NCBI GenBank assembly: GCA_036376595.1
Contig: DASVAA010000030.1
Coordinates: forward strand, 1 to 26,146
DNA length: 26,146 nucleotides
Source of the DNA: SMAG-U1939 sp036376595
GTDB taxonomy: Bacteria; Chloroflexota; Ktedonobacteria; Ktedonobacterales; JADMIN01
Direction of reading: 5' to 3'
The position numbers and the translations under genes were made by a program. This document shows, one piece after another, positions 22,317 to 26,146 of this stretch (position 1 is the first letter of the stretch; each line of letters opens with the position of its first letter). The notes under the pieces are model-generated. The model made no database searches and was not told the origin of the DNA. It saw only the letters and a list, made by a program, of their open reading frames with translations.

Positions 22317-24509
22317 TCACCTGGCTGTGCCTGTCGCATCTGGTATGCCGCGCGGTGCCCGGTGTCCCTGGGAGCGGGCGCTGTGCGCCGTGGTCTGCGC
22401 CTGTAGCCCCACCCGCTGCAGCGCCACCACGGCCACCGCCCACCAGAAGAGCAGTGCGAGGTCCGGCTGGAAGTAGGCGCTGTCCACCATCCCATGCGCC
22501 AGCCCGGCGAACACGCAGCCCGCCATGCCCACCACCAGAGATGTCGTTGCCGTCCAGCGTCCCGGCGCGGCCAAGCGGCTGTTGGATTGCCATACGTGCC
22601 AGCAGCTCCACGCGAGCCATCCCAGCACCAGCGCGAAGCCCGCCAGCCCCAGCATTCCGCCGCTGAGCCACAGATCGAGGATGAGATTGTGCGGATGCGC
22701 CAGATTCGGCTGGGATACCGCCGGCGTGAGATGGCCGCCGATGCGCGGAATCCAGTACGGATGCGCGGTGTAGGCGGGATCGTAATAGTAGAGGAACTGA
22801 TCCGGCCCGATCCCAAGCAGCGGGTGGTCGCGGATCATATGCAGCGCCGACTGCCAGAGCAGCAGCCGCACCTCGCCCGACGCGCCGTGGCCCACCAGCG
22901 CCGCTTGCAGCAGCGCACCAGCCTTCCAGATTGCCACCACAACGCCCAGCACGGCGATCCCCAGCGTGATGCGGCGCGTGCGTGGATGCGCGAGCAGCAC
23001 GAGCAGCACCCCAGCCGCCGCGCCTACCTCGGCCCCGCGCGATCCTGTCAGCGCCAGCCCGGCCACCATCACCAGCACGCAGCCGCCCAGCGCAAGGGAG
23101 GCAGAGAGTTTCACCACGGAGGAAACGGAGGGAACGGAGGAGAGAGCAGAGGCAGAGGGAGAGGGAGGAACCGCAGAGGACGCAGAGGACGCAGAGGGTG
23201 CGGAGGGTGCGGAGGGTGCGGAGGGTGCGGAGGGTGCATCTTCCATCCCCGTGCCCAGTGAGTGTAGGGGCGAAGCATGCGTCGCTTGGTCGGGGACTGC
23301 ATGCCCTGCTCCCATTCCCTCCGTTTCCTCCGTTCCCTCTGCGGTAAATCTCTCCGCTTCTTCGCGTTCTTCGCGTTCTTCGCGGATTTTCGCGTTCTTC
23401 GCGTTTCCCGTTCCCCCTGAGACGCGCCACAGCAGGAGCGCCAGGGCTAGCGGCAGCACGCGCTCCAGCAACGCACCGAGGCTGTTGGCGCTGCCATAGT
23501 AGATACCGGTTGCGCGCAGGAGCGAGCTACCCACCACAGGGGGCAGTGTCACGAGCTGGTTGCCCGCCGCCAGTGGGGTGAATGTCACGCGCAGCCAGAG
23601 CACCTGCGCAATCCCCAGCACGCCGAAGAGCGTCCCCACCGCCACTACAGGCCCAGCGAGCCAGCCGATCAACAGGCCGCCGGAGTGCTCATCGCCGTCA
23701 TGGTCTCGTTTGCGCGCGCGCGAGCCATCCAGAGCACGGCGCCCCAGGCATGCGACGACCAGCGCGGCGTAGAGCAGCGGCTCCGCGACCTCCCAGCGAA
23801 ACGCGCGCAGCGCGTCGCGCGGGCGCACGGCGATCAGCACGCCGGCGGCCGTGCCCACGAACAAGAGCGCCGCCCCAATCACCAGCCAGCGCCATTCCTT
23901 TGAGAGAGGGTTGCGGAGAACGCGGAGGACGCGGAGCTTCGCGGAGGGCGCGGAGGAAAGAGAGACAGACGAAGCAGGTGGAGTGCGCTCAGCAGTGTTG
24001 TCATTTGATCTCGCGGCGCGCGGCTGACTCGCGGCGGGTTTCTGCCCCGCCTCCACTCTGCGATCCTCTGCGTCCTCTGCGTCCTCTGCGTCCTCTGCGG
24101 TTCCTCCCTGCTCCCTCTCTTTCTCCGCGTCCTCCGCGATTCCTCCGCGTCCTCCGCGTTCTCCGTCCCTCCTCATCCACATGAGAAGAAGGTGCCCGAC
24201 GGCGGCCACGAGGCAGACTCCCAGGACGATTTCGCTGAGCGGAAACACCGCGTGCCCCAGCGCCCGTTTCGGCACGTACCAGAACGGGAAGGTCAGCGGC
24301 AGCAGGCAAAGCGCCAGCTCCAATCGCAGCCACGCCAGCGCCGCAAACGCCGCCAGCCCCGGCAGCGCCAGCAGCGGATCGGGCACGAGGTAGTAGTACG
24401 TCAGCGCCGCGACCATGCCAGCGCTGTAGCGCACGTCGCCGCGCCACCGGGGTATCGTCCCTCGCCTGGCACCCGGCGCCCGGCCCGTGCTCTCGCTCGC
24501 TGCCGCCAT
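22317..24509 (-). CDS. O-antigen ligase/polymerase-like membrane protein with two repeat insertions
   Basis: A polytopic membrane protein of the Wzy/WaaL (O-antigen ligase) family, which joins or polymerises surface glycans. About ten or more hydrophobic helices are visible. The family loop is near the C-terminal third: HMIRDHPLLGIGPDQFLYYY, then NLAHPHNLILDLWLSGGMLGLAGF. The 730-residue form is far longer than the usual 400-500. Two in-frame repeat segments explain about 190 residues: 116-202 (nt 23904-24164, after LLLMWMRRD) and 365-468 (nt 23106-23417, after LALLLWRVSGG). Both fall in loops between helices. I choose ATG 24509, with GGAG seven bases upstream; ATGs at 24590-24596 are alternatives. 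Confidence 0.85.
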   Translation of the reverse strand: MAAASESTGRAPGARRGTIPRWRGDVRYSAGMVAALTYYYLVPDPLLALPGLAAFAALAWLRLELALCLLPLTFPFWYVPKRALGHAVFPLSEIVLGVCLVAAVGHLLLMWMRRDGERGGRGGIAEDAEKEREQGGTAEDAEDAEDAEDRRVEAGQKPAASQPRAARSNDNTAERTPPASSVSLSSAPSAKLRVLRVLRNPLSKEWRWLVIGAALLFVGTAAGVLIAVRPRDALRAFRWEVAEPLLYAALVVACLGRRALDGSRARKRDHDGDEHSGGLLIGWLAGPVVAVGTLFGVLGIAQVLWLRVTFTPLAAGNQLVTLPPVVGSSLLRATGIYYGSANSLGALLERVLPLALALLLWRVSGGTGNAKNAKIREEREEREEAERFTAEGTEETEGMGAGHAVPDQATHASPLHSLGTGMEDAPSAPSAPSAPSAPSASSASSAVPPSPSASALSSVPSVSSVVKLSASLALGGCVLVMVAGLALTGSRGAEVGAAAGVLLVLLAHPRTRRITLGIAVLGVVVAIWKAGALLQAALVGHGASGEVRLLLWQSALHMIRDHPLLGIGPDQFLYYYDPAYTAHPYWIPRIGGHLTPAVSQPNLAHPHNLILDLWLSGGMLGLAGFALVLGWLAWSCWHVWQSNSRLAAPGRWTATTSLVVGMAGCVFAGLAHGMVDSAYFQPDLALLFWWAVAVVALQRVGLQAQTTAHSARSQGHRAPRGIPDATGTAR
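23106..23250 (-). repeat. 9-base-unit array in second insertion of the O-antigen-ligase-like gene
   Basis: G/A-rich units: CACGGAGGAAACGGAGGGAA, CCGCAGAGGACGCAGAGGAC, then four clean copies of GCGGAGGGT (about 23200-23236). On the coding strand they read APSAPSAPSAPS and SASSASSAV. The unbroken GCGGAGGGT run is the cleanest tandem repeat in the window and suggests recent expansion. Confidence 0.85.
23264..23287 (+). repeat. Palindromic repeat between two arrays
   Basis: GTAGGGGCGAAGCATGCGTCGC: the GTAGGGGCG end followed by a palindrome around GCATGC with one mismatched pair. It separates the array at 23106-23250 from that at 23316-23415. Confidence 0.7.
23316..23415 (+). repeat. 9-base-unit array, opposite orientation
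   Basis: C/T-rich units CCTCCGTTTCCTCCGTTCC, then TTCGCGTTC repeated about five times with variants. Its orientation is opposite to the array at 23106-23250, so the insertion as a whole is a large imperfect inverted structure around the palindrome at 23264. Confidence 0.8.
23908..23966 (-). repeat. 9-base-unit array, first insertion of the O-antigen-ligase-like gene (left part)
   Basis: GCGGAGAACGCGGAGGACGC and GGAGCTTCGCGGAGGGCGC units. It reads on the coding strand as SAPSAKLRVLRVLRN. Opposite in orientation to 24055-24175. Confidence 0.8.
24055..24175 (+). repeat. 9-base-unit array, first insertion of the O-antigen-ligase-like gene (right part)
   Basis: CTCTGCGATCCTCTGCGTC, with CCTCTGCGT repeated, then CTCCGCGTCCTCCGCGATTC units. 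It reads on the coding strand as GGTAEDAEDAEDAED. Again the two arrays of one insertion face each other. Confidence 0.85.
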
Positions 24510-25046
24510 CCTCGCGCTCCACTCCTCAGTGCGGGCCGGGAATCTGGCGCGCGCGCGCGCGTCCAACCCGACCCGTCCGTCCACTCCCATCATCATACCG
24601 CCCAGCCGGGGCCAGTGGAGGCCGCGCAACATACTCCTACCGCGAGTCGCGCTGCCTCGTTGGTTTGCTGCCTCATCGGGCAGCCCCACCTGCCCCGTCC
24701 ACCTGACCAAGAGTTGGGACATTTTCTCTGGTTGTTGATCATCGCTCGCGCTGCGGCATATCATATGTTCAGGCGAAGTAGCGGGGCGCCGCCTCGCACC
24801 TCGTCATCCAGGCCCACTCGTTAGGTGAGGCGTCCGCGCAGAACAAAGGCCACGGACCGGAAACGTCGAGAGACGCCGACGGTCAGGACAGATGCAGCCG
24901 GCTCAAGGCTTCATCCCCAGTGGCTGAGGGCATGCCCTCTACGTCGCGCGGTGCCAAAGCTCGACCAGGGAGGGGGCATCCGGTTTCGCATGCGCGCCTG
25001 CGCAGCTCGGGGGCGTTGTGGGCCGGATCTCACAGAGCACTGTCGG

Positions 25047-25077
25047 TGCCCCCTCCCTCATTGGTCGGGAGGGGGCA
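25047..25077. repeat. 11-base inverted repeat
   Basis: TGCCCCCTCCC and GGGAGGGGGCA are perfect arms with a 9-base loop. The right arm plus CAT recurs near 24968, followed in both places by a GGTTT a few bases on. Possible protein-binding or RNA structure ahead of the transporter gene. Confidence 0.55.
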
Positions 25078-25211
25078 TGTGGTTTTCCGCGCCGGAACTC
25101 GTGCGGCAGGCGAGCCGGCGCGGCACTGAAAGGGGGAACGTATGGACGCTGGTCCGAGTACCAGTTCCAACGTTCGCGTGCTACGTCGTCGTCATCGTCC
25201 CTGCCGTCGCC

Positions 25212-25234
25212 GGGCGTCCACCGGACGCCCATAC
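25212..25234 (-). repeat. Palindromic repeat upstream of the Nramp-like gene
   Basis: GGGCGTCCACCGGACGCCC followed by ATAC, the same core as 3229-3251 but with the CCTAC end altered to CATAC. This is an intergenic copy not accompanied by a 9-base-unit array. Confidence 0.7.
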
Positions 25235-25329
25235 CTGGCTCCGCTCGCCTGAGAATCCCCACTGGGGCATGCTCGTGAGGCCCTCGGCGCCAGGACGCGC
25301 CGGCGCATGTGCCCAGGGGAGGGGCCCCA

Positions 25330-26146
25330 TTGGAGCAGCAGCTTATCGCCTCAGAGATTCAGGATACCCGCCCGCTTGCCGTTCACCCTGCGCGCTCGAT
25401 TGCCCGCGACTCGCTCGCCGAGCTGCTGGAGCGCCCAGCGCGCCGCCTGCGCAAGTTCCGCAAGACACGGCTGGTGAGGTCTCTCGCGATCCTCAGCCTT
25501 TTTGGTCCCGGCCTGATCGCCACCAGCGCTGGCAACGACGCAGGCGGCATCGTCACCTATGCCAGTGATGGCGCGCAGTATGGCTATGGCCTGCTCTGGA
25601 TGATGGTGATCGTCACCGTCTGCATGGCCGTAGTGCAAGAGATGTGCGCGCGCATGGGTGCGGCCACGGGGCAGGGCCTCTCGGACCTGATCCGCGAGCG
25701 CTTCGGCGTACGCGGCGCGACCTTCGCCATGCTTACGCTGCTGGTCGCCAACACGCTGATCACCATCTCCGAGTTCGCCGGCGTCGCCGCCGCCTCTGAG
25801 ATCTTCGGCATTCCCAAGTACATTACCGTACCGATCGCCGCGGTGGGCATCTGGCTGCTGGTGACACGTGGCACCTACGGCAAGGTCGAGCGCGTCTTCC
25901 TGACGATGACCTTCGCCTTCTTCGCCTATCCCATCGCCGCGCTGCTCGCCAATCCCGATTGGGGTGCTGTGCTGCACGGGATGGCCATCCCGACGTTTCC
26001 GCGGCAGCACCTCTCGACCTACCTGCTGCTTTTCGTCGGCACGGTCGGCACGACGATCACCCCCTACATGCAGCTCTACGTCCAGTCGGCGGTGGCCGAG
26101 AAGGGCGTGGACATGGCGCATTACGGCCTCGAAAAGGCCGACGTGT
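25330..26146 (+). CDS. Nramp-related metal transporter (partial, runs off the window)
   Basis: The first 272 residues of a membrane transporter of the Nramp/SLC11 superfamily; the 3' end is missing. TTG at 25330 is the likely start, with AGGGGAGGGG (25315-25324) five bases upstream; GTG 25309 is possible. A basic, non-membrane N-terminus of about 50 residues precedes TM1, LFGPGLIATSAGNDAGGIVTYASDGAQYGYGLLW. Canonical Nramps have DPGN in TM1 and MPH in TM6; here these read NDAGG (69-73) and TPY (244-246). This departs from the Mn/Fe site and resembles what I recall of Nramp-related Mg transporters, so the ion is uncertain (Mg or Mn more likely than Fe). Confidence 0.85.
   Translation, partial: MEQQLIASEIQDTRPLAVHPARSIARDSLAELLERPARRLRKFRKTRLVRSLAILSLFGPGLIATSAGNDAGGIVTYASDGAQYGYGLLWMMVIVTVCMAVVQEMCARMGAATGQGLSDLIRERFGVRGATFAMLTLLVANTLITISEFAGVAAASEIFGIPKYITVPIAAVGIWLLVTRGTYGKVERVFLTMTFAFFAYPIAALLANPDWGAVLHGMAIPTFPRQHLSTYLLLFVGTVGTTITPYMQLYVQSAVAEKGVDMAHYGLEKADV

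Larger units (their letters stand above)
24510..25329. other. Long intergenic region between divergent membrane-protein genes
   Basis: About 820 bases with no gene I can support; open frames here are not protein-like. It contains possible upstream starts of the O-antigen-ligase-like gene (24590-24596), an 11-base inverted repeat (25047-25077), a palindromic repeat (25212-25234) and a second GGGAGGGGGCAT at about 24968. I looked for a Mn or Mg riboswitch before the transporter and could not recognise one. Confidence 0.5.

Noticed and set aside
25000..25329. Mn (yybP-ykoY) or Mg (M-box) riboswitch before the Nramp-like gene
   Set aside because: I could not match the conserved sequence elements of either class; only simple inverted repeats are seen.
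24825..25568. 247-codon open frame before and over the Nramp-like gene
   Set aside because: Its 3' half overlaps the Nramp-like coding region in a different frame and its 5' half is Arg/Pro-rich without a ribosome binding site.

Overview
The window is a GC-rich bacterial chromosome segment, most likely from the Chloroflexota (inference from general gene character, divergent Nramp and ferritin-like relatives, and the repeat style; no marker gene here settles the class). It carries about 21 protein genes and no rRNA, tRNA, CRISPR array or transposase that I can see.

Positions 53-9477 hold a tightly packed purine biosynthesis operon on the + strand: purB, purC, purS, purQ, purL, purF, purM, purN. 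From purC onward every gene overlaps the next by 4 to 16 bases, so translation is probably coupled. These genes cover most of the route from PRPP to IMP plus adenylosuccinate lyase; purD and purH are not in the window. The striking feature is that purL (twice), purF and purM carry long in-frame insertions made of two interspersed repeat types: arrays of 9-base units (CTCTGCGTC-like and TTCGCGTCC-like) and short palindromes with a GTAGGGGCG-type end. Removing them returns each protein to its usual family length. The same material interrupts a membrane-bound O-antigen-ligase-like gene twice (22317-24509) and fills an intergenic gap (14217-14333).

Positions 9531-12366 (- strand) form a compact candidate operon: an unrecognised helical protein, a caspase-like protease with a visible His/Cys dyad, a stand-alone TIR protein with a candidate NADase glutamate, and a small three-helix membrane protein. 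Divergent from it lie a 47-residue secreted peptide (12607-12750) and a TPR-like helical-repeat protein (12911-14056). Together they look like a cell-suicide, defence or signalling locus of a kind I do not recognise as a named system.

The rest is mixed metabolism and physiology. A CrtI-like FAD oxidoreductase and a ferritin-like di-iron protein are paired on the - strand (14338-16643). An unknown acidic-linker protein converges on an amidase (17123-19441). An orphan beta-class DNA methyltransferase overlaps a PaaI-type thioesterase (19614-21211). Two small unknown proteins and the O-antigen-ligase-like gene follow. The window ends inside an Nramp-related transporter with a non-canonical metal site (25330 to the edge).
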